Below are positions 24,090-35,988 of a DNA stretch of 56,803 nucleotides, piece by piece. Below the pieces are notes generated by a model. The model was not told the origin of the DNA. It saw nothing but the letters and a program-made list of their open reading frames with translations, and ran no database searches. The DNA is from Clostridia bacterium (GTDB lineage Bacteria; Bacillota; Clostridia; Oscillospirales; Acutalibacteraceae). How positions within the stretch are numbered: the first letter of the stretch is position 1; each line of letters opens with the position of its first letter. Made by a program: the position numbers and the translations under genes. The stretch spans positions 1-56,803 of the forward strand of contig JAFSGP010000003.1 of the NCBI GenBank assembly GCA_017440755.1, in the 5' to 3' direction.

Positions 24090-27000
24090 ATGGAACAAAA
24101 GACGACTTTGACCGCCCGACGCGTCCCGCTGTGGGGGCAGATTATTGCCTTTACGCTGGTTTGGGTTGTTGCGTTTTTGGGGCTGAGCAAACTGAATTTG
24201 CCTAATGGCGGCACGCTACAGGTGCTGCTGTACTCTCTGGGCGGCGCTACCCTGCTGGGTGGTCTGGGTCTGTTTGCGGCGGCAGGCTTCGGTCGCACCG
24301 AGGAGTCGGAGCGGTCGGCATGGCTTTGCCCGCTGGTTGCGGGCGGTCTGGGGCTGGCGCTGTTTTTGCTGGCCTACATTTTCTTGGGCGTGTGGCCCGT
24401 GGGAATCAAGTCGGTGATGATGGTGGATATGCACCATCAGTACGCGCCGCTGCTCAGCGAGCTGCGGGCGATGCTGCTGGAGGGGCGGGTGGCGCCCTAT
24501 TCCTACCACGTGGGTCTGGGCACCAATTTCGTGCCCACCTTTGCCTACTACCTCGCCAGCCCGCTGAATCTGCTGTTGCTATTGTTCCCCGAGCGGCTGC
24601 TGACGGTGGGCATCTTGGCGGTCACCCTGCTCAAGGGAGCGGGTATGGCGGTCACCTTTGCCGCCTGCGCCCAGTATATCACCGCCCGCCGTACGAGCGG
24701 CGTGGTGGCGGCGGCACTGCTGTATGCCCTCAGCGGGTATACGCTGGCCTATTCTTGGAACATTATGTGGCTGGACGCGTTGGTGTTGCTGCCGCTGTTG
24801 GTGCTGTGCATGGAGCGTATGCTCCGCACGGGGAAAATCGCCGCCTATGCGGTGGCGCTTGGGTTAGCGCTGTTTATCAACTATTACATCGGCTTTATGC
24901 TGTGTGTGTTTCTGGTGCTGTATATGGCGGTGTGGCTGCTGCGGCAGCCCCGCACGGGGAAGGAGTGGCTCACCGCCTGCGGGCGGTTTGCACTGGGCAG
25001 CCTGCTGGCAGGCGGTTTGGCCGCGGTGATTTTGTTGCCCACCGCCCTGTCGCTGGGTCGCACCTCCGCCGCCGAAAGCGACTGGAAAGCCTTCGAGAGC
25101 AATTTCCCCCTGTTTGAGCTTATCGGGCGAATGCTGTTCGGCGCATCCCCCACCATTCGCTCGGGCAATCTGCCCAACCTGTACTGCGGCGTGCCTGCGG
25201 TGCTGTTGGCGCCGATTTATTTATCCCAAAAGACGGTGTCGGTTCGCCGCCGCCTGTGCTATGGCGGTCTGCTGGCGGTGCTGCTGCTCAGCTGCACCAT
25301 CAACCAGTGGGACCTGCTGTGGCATGGCTTGCACGCGCCCAACGACCTGCCTTACCGCTTCTCCTTCTTGGTGTGCTTTGTGCTGCTGCTGTTGGCGGCG
25401 CGGGTGTTTACCGAGCTTTCCGCCGTCACCACCAAGCAGGTGCTTGCCTCTTTGGGCGGCTGTGCGGTGTATCTGGTGCTGTGGGAGATGCTGGGGGGCG
25501 ACAACGGTCCCTCGGCGGCGGTTCTGTACGGTAACCTGCTGCTTTTGGCGGTGTACGGCGCGGTGCTGCTGATAGGCGCCTGTAAAAAAGCCAACCCCCG
25601 CTTTGTGTCGCGGGTGCTGCTGACGGTGATTTGCGCCGAATTGCTGATTGGCTCGGGCAACACCCTCATCGCCATGAACGAGAACGAGCATTTCACCGAC
25701 CACAAGGCCTATCTGGACAACAGCAACCACGCGGTGCTGACCGCGGCGGTGGAGCGGGCACAGGAGCTGAGCCGTGAGGAGATGGGGGACGCCTTCTACC
25801 GTCTGGAATATCTGCCCCGCACCTCCTGCGTAGACCCCGCACTGCATCACTATGCGGGACTGACCACCTTTGCCTCCAGCAACCCCTACCAGACCACCAT
25901 TTTCATGGGGGATTTGGGCTACGCGATTAATGGGGTGAACAGTTACCTGTACCATAGCTTTGTGGCACCGGTGGATTCCCTGTTCGGTCTGCGGTACGTG
26001 ATTTTGTCCAATCGCATCACCACCCACGCCCAGCTGACGTTGGTGGAGGAGGTTACGGCGGAGGGGCAGACCCGCTATATCTACCGCAACGAGCTGGCAC
26101 TGCCGCTTGGCTATATGGCGAACCCGCAGATAAAGAATTATACGAGCGTGAAATACGCGCCCTTTGCGAGTCAGGAGGCGCTGTACACCGCCCTGACGGG
26201 GTCCTCCGTCAGCCTGTATACGCAGGTGGAGCTGGAGGTGGTGTCCGACGGCGCCTATATGAACAACGAAACCTCCTTCCACGTTCCTGAGGGCGAGTCG
26301 GAGTTTTCCGCCACCATCACCGAAAAGGGGCAGTATTTTGCCTTCGTGGATTGTCGGGCAGCGGAGGATATCACGGTGCTGACCTACTCCGCGGACTATA
26401 ACCCCGAAAACACGTGGAACGTGACCAGCCACGAGCCCTACATCATCGATATGGGCACCATGGCGGTGGGGGAGACGGTGAAGGTGCTGATTAACAGCGA
26501 CACCTCCGCCAGCGGCAACATTCATATTGTGCGTCTGGACGCCGCCGCGATGAACACCCACCTGTCCACCCTGAAAGAGGGTGGGCTGGAGGTCACGGCG
26601 ATGACCGAAACCCATATAGAGGGCACCGTCACCGCCGCGGTCGGCGGCTCCTTGGTGCTGACTATCCCCTATGACAAGGGTTGGACCGTTCTGGTGGACG
26701 GACAGCCCGCCGCCACCTATCCGCTGGCGGCCACCGAGGACGGCACCGACGGCGCCTTGCTGTGCGTGGAGATGCCGGCGGGCGACCACACGGTGGTGCT
26801 GGACTATGCGGCGCCGGGCCTGCGCCTTGGGGCGCTGGTCAGCGTCGGCAGCTTGGTGCTTTTGCTGTTGGTGTGGCTGATTCCTTTGCTATGGCGGCGG
26901 CGCAAGCCCCGCGGGGCGAAGGTGGTGCTCCCCGAGATAGAGGAAGAGCCCTTCACCCCGCCCGCCCCCATGGAGGAGAAGCCGCTCCCCCCCTCGTTGG

Positions 27001-27095
27001 AGGAGCTGTTGGGGGATGTTGGCGCCGCGGTAGAGGCGTTTGAGGAGGAATTTCCCGCCGACGGGGAGAAATCCGCCCCCACCGAACAAGAATAA
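24090..27095 (+). CDS. YfhO family membrane protein
   Basis: 1001 residues: about a dozen membrane helices in the first half, with the periplasmic-loop motif VDMHHQYAPLLSELR near residue 113 and SWNIMWLDALVLLPLLVL, both typical of YfhO (GT-C-like glycosyltransferase fold). A large extracytoplasmic domain follows (residues 530-900), then a final helix and a Pro/Glu-rich tail. Bacterial YfhO proteins are implicated in lipoteichoic acid glycosylation. AAGGAGA precedes ATG 24090. It follows the MoxR operon by 39 bases and may be co-transcribed. Confidence 0.87.
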   Translation: MEQKTTLTARRVPLWGQIIAFTLVWVVAFLGLSKLNLPNGGTLQVLLYSLGGATLLGGLGLFAAAGFGRTEESERSAWLCPLVAGGLGLALFLLAYIFLGVWPVGIKSVMMVDMHHQYAPLLSELRAMLLEGRVAPYSYHVGLGTNFVPTFAYYLASPLNLLLLLFPERLLTVGILAVTLLKGAGMAVTFAACAQYITARRTSGVVAAALLYALSGYTLAYSWNIMWLDALVLLPLLVLCMERMLRTGKIAAYAVALGLALFINYYIGFMLCVFLVLYMAVWLLRQPRTGKEWLTACGRFALGSLLAGGLAAVILLPTALSLGRTSAAESDWKAFESNFPLFELIGRMLFGASPTIRSGNLPNLYCGVPAVLLAPIYLSQKTVSVRRRLCYGGLLAVLLLSCTINQWDLLWHGLHAPNDLPYRFSFLVCFVLLLLAARVFTELSAVTTKQVLASLGGCAVYLVLWEMLGGDNGPSAAVLYGNLLLLAVYGAVLLIGACKKANPRFVSRVLLTVICAELLIGSGNTLIAMNENEHFTDHKAYLDNSNHAVLTAAVERAQELSREEMGDAFYRLEYLPRTSCVDPALHHYAGLTTFASSNPYQTTIFMGDLGYAINGVNSYLYHSFVAPVDSLFGLRYVILSNRITTHAQLTLVEEVTAEGQTRYIYRNELALPLGYMANPQIKNYTSVKYAPFASQEALYTALTGSSVSLYTQVELEVVSDGAYMNNETSFHVPEGESEFSATITEKGQYFAFVDCRAAEDITVLTYSADYNPENTWNVTSHEPYIIDMGTMAVGETVKVLINSDTSASGNIHIVRLDAAAMNTHLSTLKEGGLEVTAMTETHIEGTVTAAVGGSLVLTIPYDKGWTVLVDGQPAATYPLAATEDGTDGALLCVEMPAGDHTVVLDYAAPGLRLGALVSVGSLVLLLLVWLIPLLWRRRKPRGAKVVLPEIEEEPFTPPAPMEEKPLPPSLEELLGDVGAAVEAFEEEFPADGEKSAPTEQE

Positions 27096-27098
27096 CGA

Positions 27099-27138
27099 AA
27101 ATTTCCCCGAACGGGTTGCAAACCTGTTCGGGGATTTG
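27099..27138 (+). terminator. Hairpin after yfhO-like gene
   Basis: AAATTTCCCCGAAC pairs imperfectly with GTTCGGGGATTT; only a short T-run follows, and the loop contains the -35 of the next promoter, so it is a weak or regulated terminator. Confidence 0.55.
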
Positions 27139-27145
27139 TTATAAT
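27116..27145 (+). promoter_or_regulatory. Promoter of the solute-binding lipoprotein gene
   Basis: TTGCAA (27116-27121), 18 bp, TATAAT (27140-27145). Confidence 0.7.
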
Positions 27146-27188
27146 AAGGGAGATGTTTCATAAATATAGTAAAAAGGAGGGTGGACGG

Positions 27189-28748
27189 ATGAAACGAGTG
27201 GTAGCACTGTTGCTGTCCGCGTGCTTGCTGTGCGGGCTGCTCAGTGGTTGCGGGGACGACGGCAGCGGCAAGGGCTTTCGCCTGCCCTTGGGGGCAGAGC
27301 CGACCCAGTTAGACCCGCAGGTGGCCACCGATACCGCCTCCGTCACCCTGCTGTCGGCGCTGTTTGAGGGGCTGACCCGTCTGGACGAGAGCGGCAAGGC
27401 GGTGCCCGCCGCTGCCGACTGGACGGTGTCGGCCGACGGGCTCACCTACACGTTTACCCTGCGGGAGTCCTACTGGAGCACGCTGAAGATACGGGGCGAG
27501 GAGACCCCGTGGGACGCACCCACCCCCGTGGTGGCGGACGATTTTGTATTTGGACTGGAGCGGGCGCGAAAAGAGGGCACTCTGCCCTTTGATGCCGCCG
27601 TTGAGGCACAGGGCAACAAGGGGCTCACCATCACCCTCAAAAAGCCCAACGACGAGCTGCCCGTTTTGCTGTCCACCACCCCGTGTATGCCCTGTGACCG
27701 GGAGTTTTTCGCCTATACCGCAGGACGCTATGGGCTGGAAAAGGTGTATCTGCTGTGCAACGGCCCCTTTGCGCTGACCGCGTGGAACCACGACGAGTCG
27801 CTGCTGCTGCACAAGAATGAGAGCTACCACGGCACGGCGAACGTGCTGCCGGAGGCGGTGCGGTTTGTCATCGGCGCCGAGGACGGTCTGGCTCAGCTGC
27901 AGGCGGGGACGCTGGACGTAGCGGCGCTGACCGACAAGCAGGCGACGGCATACGTAGCCGCCGGCGGCAGCGTGACCGAGCTGCAGGATACGGTGCGTAG
28001 CCTGTGGTTTAACACCGCCGCCGTTCCCATGACGGTGCCCGCCATTCGGCAGGCGTTGCGGGACAGCATTCAGTGGGATACGGTGTATACCCACCTGCAG
28101 GAGGCGGGGGAATCCCCCGCGGTGGGGTACGTTCCCCCTGCGGCGACGGTAGGCGGGGAAATCTACCGCCGCGAGGACAACCGCCGCCCCTTTAAGACCG
28201 ACGTAGCCGCCGCCCGCAGGGCGCTGGGTGTGGGCTTGGCGGCGCTGTATCCGGAGGAGGTCGCCCCGTCGCTGCCCACCATCAAGGTGGTGGCGGCGGA
28301 CGACGAGGCGAGCGCCAACCTGGCGCGGTATATCATTCAGTCCTGGCAGAAGAATCTGGGGCTGTCGGTGTCTCTCTCCACCGTCCCTGTCGACCGGCTG
28401 GCAAAGGGATTCGTGGGCGGCGCCCACGCGATTATCACCGCCTACACCCCCACGGGGCTGACGGGGGCGGAGAATCTGACGATGTTCACCGCCGATGGGG
28501 CTGGAAATATCAGCCGCTATTCGGATAAGGCGGTGGATACCGCCGTTGTCGCCGCCCTGCGTGGCGGACGGCAGGAGCTGGACGCGCTGGAAACGCTTTT
28601 GTGGCAGCAGTGCCCCTGCCTGCCGCTGAGCTACCCCAAGCGGTACTATGGCATCGCTGTCGGGGTGGAGGGTATCACCGTGCGCCCCTTTGGCGGCGGT
28701 GCGTACGGCTCGCCTTTCGATTTTTTGCAGGCGAAAAAATGGGATTAA
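27189..28748 (+). CDS. Peptide-type ABC solute-binding lipoprotein
   Basis: 519 residues of the SBP family 5 (OppA/DppA-like). The signal peptide ends in LLSGC with lipidated Cys 22. The N-terminal block GAEPTQLDPQVATD and ALFEGLTRLDESGKAVPAAA are family hallmarks; WNHDESLLLHKNESYHG fits the ligand-binding domain. These lipoproteins feed oligopeptides to Opp-type permeases, but no permease or ATPase is nearby, so it is an orphan. The start is ATG 27189 with AAGGAGG 8 bases upstream; the frame opens earlier at 27153. Confidence 0.88.
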   Translation: MKRVVALLLSACLLCGLLSGCGDDGSGKGFRLPLGAEPTQLDPQVATDTASVTLLSALFEGLTRLDESGKAVPAAADWTVSADGLTYTFTLRESYWSTLKIRGEETPWDAPTPVVADDFVFGLERARKEGTLPFDAAVEAQGNKGLTITLKKPNDELPVLLSTTPCMPCDREFFAYTAGRYGLEKVYLLCNGPFALTAWNHDESLLLHKNESYHGTANVLPEAVRFVIGAEDGLAQLQAGTLDVAALTDKQATAYVAAGGSVTELQDTVRSLWFNTAAVPMTVPAIRQALRDSIQWDTVYTHLQEAGESPAVGYVPPAATVGGEIYRREDNRRPFKTDVAAARRALGVGLAALYPEEVAPSLPTIKVVAADDEASANLARYIIQSWQKNLGLSVSLSTVPVDRLAKGFVGGAHAIITAYTPTGLTGAENLTMFTADGAGNISRYSDKAVDTAVVAALRGGRQELDALETLLWQQCPCLPLSYPKRYYGIAVGVEGITVRPFGGGAYGSPFDFLQAKKWD

Positions 28749-28750
28749 CA

Positions 28751-28780
28751 AAAAAAGACCGCTAACAAGCGGTCTTTTTT
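28751..28780 (+). terminator. Terminator after solute-binding lipoprotein
   Basis: AAAAAAGACCGC pairs with GCGGTCTTTTTT, loop TAACAA. Confidence 0.92.
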
Positions 28781-28989
28781 AATGAGGAATGAGGAGTTAG
28801 GAGTGAGGAATGTAGGGGAAATGAGAGCCTCCCCTGTGTAAGGGGAGGTGTCCGAGCATAGCGAGGACGGAGGGGTTGTTATTTTCCACGCCGCTCCAAC
28901 ATCCCGTTCTGTGGGCGGATGTGGGCATCCGCCCCTACGGTACGCATAAACCTTTTTGTAGGGCAAACTGTGTTCGCTCGTTTTTCATC
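28781..28989. repeat. Repeat-rich spacer
   Basis: Contains GGAATGAGGAGTTAGGAGTG heptamer repeats (28781-28812), a CCTCCCC/GGGGAGG unit with a second hairpin and GAGGGGTTGTT end (28830-28882, same family as 31230-31280), and GTGGGCGGATG/CATCCGCCC plus GTAGGGCAAACTG units. Noncoding. Confidence 0.75.
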
Positions 28990-29018
28990 TTGCATTTTCC
29001 TATTTGCTATGTTACAAT
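28990..29018 (+). promoter_or_regulatory. Promoter of the structured RNA / xre unit
   Basis: TTGCAT (28990-28995), 17 bp, TACAAT (29013-29018). Predicted start near 29025, exactly where the outer stem of the RNA begins. Confidence 0.8.
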
Positions 29019-29024
29019 GTAGGT

Positions 29025-29194
29025 GCGAGACGGTTCCCCTTAAGAAAAAGCTTATGTTGTGTGAGTTTGTGTTTTTTACCTATTGGTAAAAACGCATGCT
29101 CTTTTTGTGCAAGCTCACATGAGTAAGCCAGGGGTCGTCTCGCAAACACCCGAGCTGCGTTTTTCGGTGCGTAGCTTCGGCTGCGCACTTTTTT
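29025..29194 (+). ncRNA. Structured leader RNA ending in an intrinsic terminator
   Basis: Outer stem GCGAGACG (29025-29032) with CGTCTCGC (29136-29143), then CCCCT/AGGGG (29036-29040 with 29130-29134), GCTTAT/GTAAGC (29050-29055 with 29123-29128), a 10-bp stem TGTGAGTTTG/CAAGCTCACA (29060-29069 with 29110-29119), and an apical hairpin at 29071-29093. It is followed by a terminator (GTGCGTAGC/GCTGCGCAC, loop TTCG, T6 at 29167-29194). GAGCTGCG (29152-29159) can instead pair with CGTAGCTT (29170-29177), a possible antiterminator. No known class was recognised. Confidence 0.7.
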
Positions 29195-29212
29195 ATTTGT
29201 GGAGTGAGACGT

Positions 29213-29407
29213 ATGAACTTCGGCGCAAACCTGAGAGAAGCACGCAAAGCCGCTAAAATGACCCAACAGCAGATGGCAGATATCCTGTGCATTGACCGCA
29301 CCACCTATACCAAATATGAGTCACGAAATGTACAGCCGTCCTTTGAGCAGTTAGTCGTGATAGCAAAGGTTTTGCAGGTTTCCGTGGATGATTTGTTGTT
29401 AAAATAA
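29213..29407 (+). CDS. Small Xre-family transcriptional regulator
   Basis: 64 residues, essentially one HTH_3 domain: NLREARKAAKMTQQQMADIL, recognition helix around DRTTYTKYES, then the SFEQLVVIAKVLQVSVDDLL end typical of Xre. There is no effector domain. The start ATG 29213 has GGAG 8 bases upstream; the GTG at 29204 overlaps that ribosome site. It lies 18 bases after the T-run of the terminator, so its expression should depend on read-through of the leader RNA unless an unseen promoter exists. Target unknown. Confidence 0.85.
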   Translation: MNFGANLREARKAAKMTQQQMADILCIDRTTYTKYESRNVQPSFEQLVVIAKVLQVSVDDLLLK

Positions 29408-29410
29408 AAC

Positions 29411-29466
29411 CGTAGGGGCGAACTGTGTTCGCCCGTTTTCGGGAGGGGCAAGCCCCTCCCCTACAT
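29411..29466. repeat. Two GTAGGG-type palindromes, head to head
   Basis: GTAGGGGCGAACTGTGTTCG followed by CCCG, then the reverse-oriented GGGAGGGGCAAGCCCCTCCC ending CCTAC. Confidence 0.8.
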
Positions 29467-29495
29467 TTTAAGAAAGAAAAAATCAGCCCGCAGAA

Positions 29496-29530
29496 AAAAG
29501 CCCGCAGAGCAGCGCTCTGCGGGCTTTTTA
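29496..29530. terminator. Terminator of the ATP synthase operon
   Basis: AAAAAGCCCGCAGAGC pairs with GCTCTGCGGGCTTTTT; T-runs on both strands, so it can act bidirectionally. It lies 5 bases beyond the atpC stop. Confidence 0.88.
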
Positions 29531-29534
29531 TCTC

Positions 29535-32180
<2,646 letters not shown>

Positions 32181-32185
32181 CGCGA

Positions 32186-33679
32186 TCACCTCTGCATTTC
32201 GGCGAGGGCGGCTTCCATAGCGGTCACGTCCTCGTCCTCATAGTAGCCCTGCTCAAAGCGGGTAAGCAGGTCGTTGTATTTCTGTTCCAGCAGGGCGAAC
32301 AGCCGCTGCTCGTAGGCGCCGACCTGCGCCACGGGTACGCTGTCCAGCCAGCCGTGGGTGACCGCGTAGATGATAACCACCTGACAGCCCACCCGCACGG
32401 GGGCGTTGCGCTTTTGCTTGAGAACCTCCACGATGCGCTCGCCCAGCGCCAGACGGGCTTTGGTGTCCGCGTCCAGGTCGCTGCCGAACTGGGCAAAGGC
32501 CTGCAGCTCGCGGTACTGGGAGTACAGCAGCTTCAATTCGCCCGACACCTTTTTCATCGCCTTCAGCTGGGCGGAGCCGCCCACACGACTCACCGAGATG
32601 CCGGGGTTGATAGCAGGCATAACGCCGCTGTGGAATAGCTCGGTTTCCAGAAAAATCTGTCCGTCGGTGATGGAAATCACGTTGGTGGGGATATAGGCGG
32701 ACACGTCGCCCGCCTGGGTCTCGATGATAGGCAGAGCGGTGATAGATCCGCCGCCGTATTCCTTAGCCACGCAGGCGGCGCGCTCCAGCAAACGGGAGTG
32801 GAGATAGAACACGTCACCGGGGTATGCCTCGCGTCCGGGGGGACGGCGAATCAGCAGGGACAGGGCGCGGTAGGCCACCGCGTGCTTGGACAGGTCGTCG
32901 TAGATGATGAGCACGTCCTTGCCCTGCTCGCGGAAATACTCCGCCATGGCGCAGCCCGCATAGGGGGCGATATACTGCAGAGGCGCACTCTCGGAGGCGG
33001 AGGCGGACACAATCGTGGTGTACGCCATAGCGCCCGCACGCTCCAGCTCGTTGGCAATCTGCACCACGGAGGTGCTCTTCTGCCCGATGGCCACGTAGAT
33101 GCACAGCACGCCGGTGTCTTTCTGATTGAGAATGGTATCGATGGCGATGACCGTCTTACCCGTCTGGCGGTCGCCGATAATCAGCTCGCGCTGACCGCGA
33201 CCGATGGGAATCATGCTGTCAATCGCCTTGATGCCCGTCTGCAGCGGCACGTTAACGCTCTGCCGCTCGATGATGCCGGGGGCCTCCGCCTCGATGGGAC
33301 GGGTTTCGGTGGTGGCGATGGGACCCTTGCCGTCGATGGGCTCGCCCAGCGCGTTGACCACGCGCCCCAGCATGTTTTCGCCCACCGGTACGCTGAGCAC
33401 GCGACCGGTGCGCTTGACCGTGCTGCCGGCACGAATGTCGTTTTTGTCCGACAGCACCGCCACCGACACGGTTTCCTCTTCCAGATTCTGCGCCAGACCT
33501 ACGCTGCCGTCCTCAAACTCCAGCAGCTCGCCTGCCATACAGCTGCGCAGCCCGTATACGCGGGCGATGCCGTCGCCTACCAGAATAACGGTGCCGGTCT
33601 CGGTCATCTCCACGCGGGAGCGATAGTGGCGAATCTGTTCCTTGATAATCTGGCTGATTTCAGCCGGCTTATTGCTCAC
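32186..33679 (-). CDS. atpA: F1 ATP synthase alpha subunit
   Basis: 497-residue noncatalytic nucleotide-binding subunit. Walker A is [15 protein letters not shown] near residue 170, Walker B region [16 protein letters not shown], arginine finger in [12 protein letters not shown]. The GTG start overlaps the atpH stop (GTGA); no strong ribosome site, which fits translational coupling. Confidence 0.96.
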   Translation of the reverse strand: MSNKPAEISQIIKEQIRHYRSRVEMTETGTVILVGDGIARVYGLRSCMAGELLEFEDGSVGLAQNLEEETVSVAVLSDKNDIRAGSTVKRTGRVLSVPVGENMLGRVVNALGEPIDGKGPIATTETRPIEAEAPGIIERQSVNVPLQTGIKAIDSMIPIGRGQRELIIGDRQTGKTVIAIDTILNQKDTGVLCIYVAIGQKSTSVVQIANELERAGAMAYTTIVSASASESAPLQYIAPYAGCAMAEYFREQGKDVLIIYDDLSKHAVAYRALSLLIRRPPGREAYPGDVFYLHSRLLERAACVAKEYGGGSITALPIIETQAGDVSAYIPTNVISITDGQIFLETELFHSGVMPAINPGISVSRVGGSAQLKAMKKVSGELKLLYSQYRELQAFAQFGSDLDADTKARLALGERIVEVLKQKRNAPVRVGCQVVIIYAVTHGWLDSVPVAQVGAYEQRLFALLEQKYNDLLTRFEQGYYEDEDVTAMEAALAEMQR

Positions 33680-34203
33680 TGCTCCATCACTTCCTTCACT
33701 TCATACAGACGGTGGCGCAGACTGCCGTCCAGCACCTTGCCGTCCAGTTGGACGGTGACACCGCCCAGCAGGGTTTCGTCTACGGTACACACCAAGGTAA
33801 CGGTGTGCCCGCTTATCTTCTCTAATTTTGCCTGCAGCGCCGCCTGTTGCTCCGCGGTGAGCGCCACCGCAGAGGTGACGGTGGCGGTGGACAGGGAAAG
33901 CGCCGCCTCGTACAGCCGACGGTATTCCTCCACGCAGGCGGACAGGCCGCGGATATGCCCGTGGGCGCACAGCAGCCCCACAAAGGACAGCACCTGCTCG
34001 GGGACGCAGGCGGCAAACGTCTGCTCCAGCACCGCGTCCCGCTCTGCCATGGGAATGGCGGGGGAGGCCAGCAGGTCGGCATAGGCGGGATTTTCCATCA
34101 GCGCGTCCAGAACGAGGCATAGTCCGTCCAGACAGGCCTTTTCCTCGCCCGTTTCCGCCGCCAGCGCGTACAGCGCCTCGGCGTAGTCTTTATGATCACT
34201 CAT
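33676..34203 (-). CDS. atpH: F1Fo ATP synthase delta subunit
   Basis: 175 residues, normal for delta (OSCP). N-terminal [11 protein letters not shown] is the typical opening helix and the C-terminal [20 protein letters not shown] the typical family end. Delta fixes F1 to the b-subunit stalk. ATG 34203 is preferred (AGGTGG upstream); a GTG three codons earlier is possible. Overlaps atpF by 8 bases. Confidence 0.92.
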   Translation of the reverse strand: MSDHKDYAEALYALAAETGEEKACLDGLCLVLDALMENPAYADLLASPAIPMAERDAVLEQTFAACVPEQVLSFVGLLCAHGHIRGLSACVEEYRRLYEAALSLSTATVTSAVALTAEQQAALQAKLEKISGHTVTLVCTVDETLLGGVTVQLDGKVLDGSLRHRLYEVKEVMEQ

Positions 34204-34702
34204 CGGCGCCACCTATCTCGCCCAGGAAGGCGTCGATCAGCTGCTTGTGATCGGCGGCGTTTACTTCCCGTTCCAGCATCTTCTGTGCCAGCTCGGTGGA
34301 AACCACCACGATTTCTTCCTTGATAGCGGCCTCTGCCTTGGTCTTTTCCAGTGCGGCATCCGCCTCGGCGCGCCGCAGGATTTCCTCCGCGCGGGTTTTG
34401 GCGTCTGCCACGATGCGGTCGCCGTGGGCGCGGGCGGTGGTGTCCGCCGCCTTCAGGCGAGCGTCCGCCTCGTCGTCGGCACCCTGCAGCTTTTCTGCCC
34501 ACAGCGCCTTGTCAGCCGCCGCGTCCGCCGCCGCCTGCTGGGCAGAGGCGTACTGCGCGTCCACCTCGCCCTGTCGCTTGTCCAGCATCTTCTGCACCGG
34601 CTTAAACAGGAACTTTTTCAGTATGAGGAAGATGAGCAGCAGATTAGCCAGCGAAATCAGAATCTGCCACAGATTGACGGAAATGATTTCCAAAGTCTGC
34701 AT
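34196..34702 (-). CDS. atpF: Fo ATP synthase subunit b
   Basis: 168 residues. One N-terminal membrane helix (ILISLANLLLIFLILKKFLF, residues 15-34), then a long charged, Ala-rich helix with an FKPVQKMLDKRQGEVDAQYA hinge, forming the dimeric peripheral stalk. Placed between c and delta as usual. Confidence 0.94.
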   Translation of the reverse strand: MQTLEIISVNLWQILISLANLLLIFLILKKFLFKPVQKMLDKRQGEVDAQYASAQQAAADAAADKALWAEKLQGADDEADARLKAADTTARAHGDRIVADAKTRAEEILRRAEADAALEKTKAEAAIKEEIVVVSTELAQKMLEREVNAADHKQLIDAFLGEIGGADE

Positions 34703-34715
34703 AATGTGTTACCTC

Positions 34716-35033
<318 letters not shown>

Positions 35034-35948
35034 TTATTTTTCGGCTTGCTTTGCCGTTTTTGCTTGTTTTTTTGCTTCTCGACGGGCGAGCCGTTTCGCC
35101 ACCGCCTCTGCGGGATATCCGCCGGAGATGTACATCATCGTCAGGGTGGCGAAGATGAACGCCTGCAGCAGACCGCTGAAGATGTCGAAGTACAGGCTGA
35201 GAACGGCGGGAATACCGATGCGCAGGAAGGGGAACTCACCCAGGATACCGGGCAACCAGCCCAGCACCAAATTCGACAGCCCGCCCAGTGCGGCGGCAAT
35301 CAGCACCGAGATGATGGAGCCGGACAGGATGTTGCCGTAGTGACGGAATGCCATGGATACCGGCGTGGCAATTTCGCTGATGATATTCATCGGCGCCAGG
35401 AAGGGTACCGGCTCGGCATAGCTCTTCAGATACTGAATGGGACCCGCCTTAAATTTGTAGAACGTAATCAGTGTGAACACCAGAATGGCCCAGCCGGCTA
35501 CAATGTTCATATCCGACGTAGGGGGGAACAGTCCCAGCAGGGACAGCAGACTGGACAGGGCGGACAGCCCCATAATGGCGGCGATGAAGGGGGCAAACCC
35601 CATGAATCGCTCGCCCATGTTGGTGTGCACCATGTTTTTGCACTTCTCCACGATCCACTCGGCGATGACCTGCCGCTTGAGATGGGGGCGGACGGTCAGC
35701 CCGTGGGTGAAATACAGGCAGATGAACAGAATGGCGATGACCACCGCCACCGAGTTTACCTGTGCCTCGGTGATGGGGAGAGGCTGCAGCGGGGTGGGGA
35801 GGGTGAAATAAATCAGCGCACCCGTAATCTCAATGCCCTCGGTGGGGGGAGCGGTGAGTATTTTCAGCACCATACATGCCACCAGAGGTAGGATAGCCCC
35901 TGCCAACAGCAGAATATCCACCGCTACAAAGCGGCTCTTTTTGTTCAT
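35034..35948 (-). CDS. atpB: Fo ATP synthase subunit a
   Basis: 304-residue stator channel subunit with five to six membrane helices. The essential Arg is in VSMAFRHYGNILSGS (about residue 203); the C-terminal helix LQAFIFATLTMMYISGGYP is family-typical. The very Lys/Ala-rich C-terminal tail (RREAKKQAKTAKQAEK) is longer than usual. Ribosome site GGTGG is modest. Confidence 0.95.
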   Translation of the reverse strand: MNKKSRFVAVDILLLAGAILPLVACMVLKILTAPPTEGIEITGALIYFTLPTPLQPLPITEAQVNSVAVVIAILFICLYFTHGLTVRPHLKRQVIAEWIVEKCKNMVHTNMGERFMGFAPFIAAIMGLSALSSLLSLLGLFPPTSDMNIVAGWAILVFTLITFYKFKAGPIQYLKSYAEPVPFLAPMNIISEIATPVSMAFRHYGNILSGSIISVLIAAALGGLSNLVLGWLPGILGEFPFLRIGIPAVLSLYFDIFSGLLQAFIFATLTMMYISGGYPAEAVAKRLARREAKKQAKTAKQAEK

Positions 35949-35970
35949 AAGGTTTCCACCACCTTTGTGT

Positions 35971-35988
35971 AGTTAGGAGTTAGGAGTT
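35971..35988. repeat. TAGGAGT heptamer tandem between atpI and atpB
   Basis: AGTTAGGAGTTAGGAGTT; the repeat runs into the stop codon of the upstream gene. Confidence 0.65.

Noticed and set aside
29025..29194. Assignment of the structured RNA as SRP RNA, tmRNA, RNase P RNA, 6S RNA or T-box
   Set aside because: The SRP apical core, tmRNA tag/acceptor, RNase P P4 and T-box TGGN/AGTA motifs are not visible. 6S cannot be excluded but the position ahead of xre and the antiterminator pairing favour a leader.
29012..29304. Two minus-strand frames (84 and 74 codons) across the structured RNA
   Set aside because: They arise from the self-complementary stems and lack ribosome sites; the promoter and terminator both point to the plus strand.
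32187..32189. GTG at 32189 as the atpG start
   Set aside because: AGAGG would touch this codon, whereas GTG 32180 has proper spacing and gives the usual gamma N-terminus; difference is three residues.
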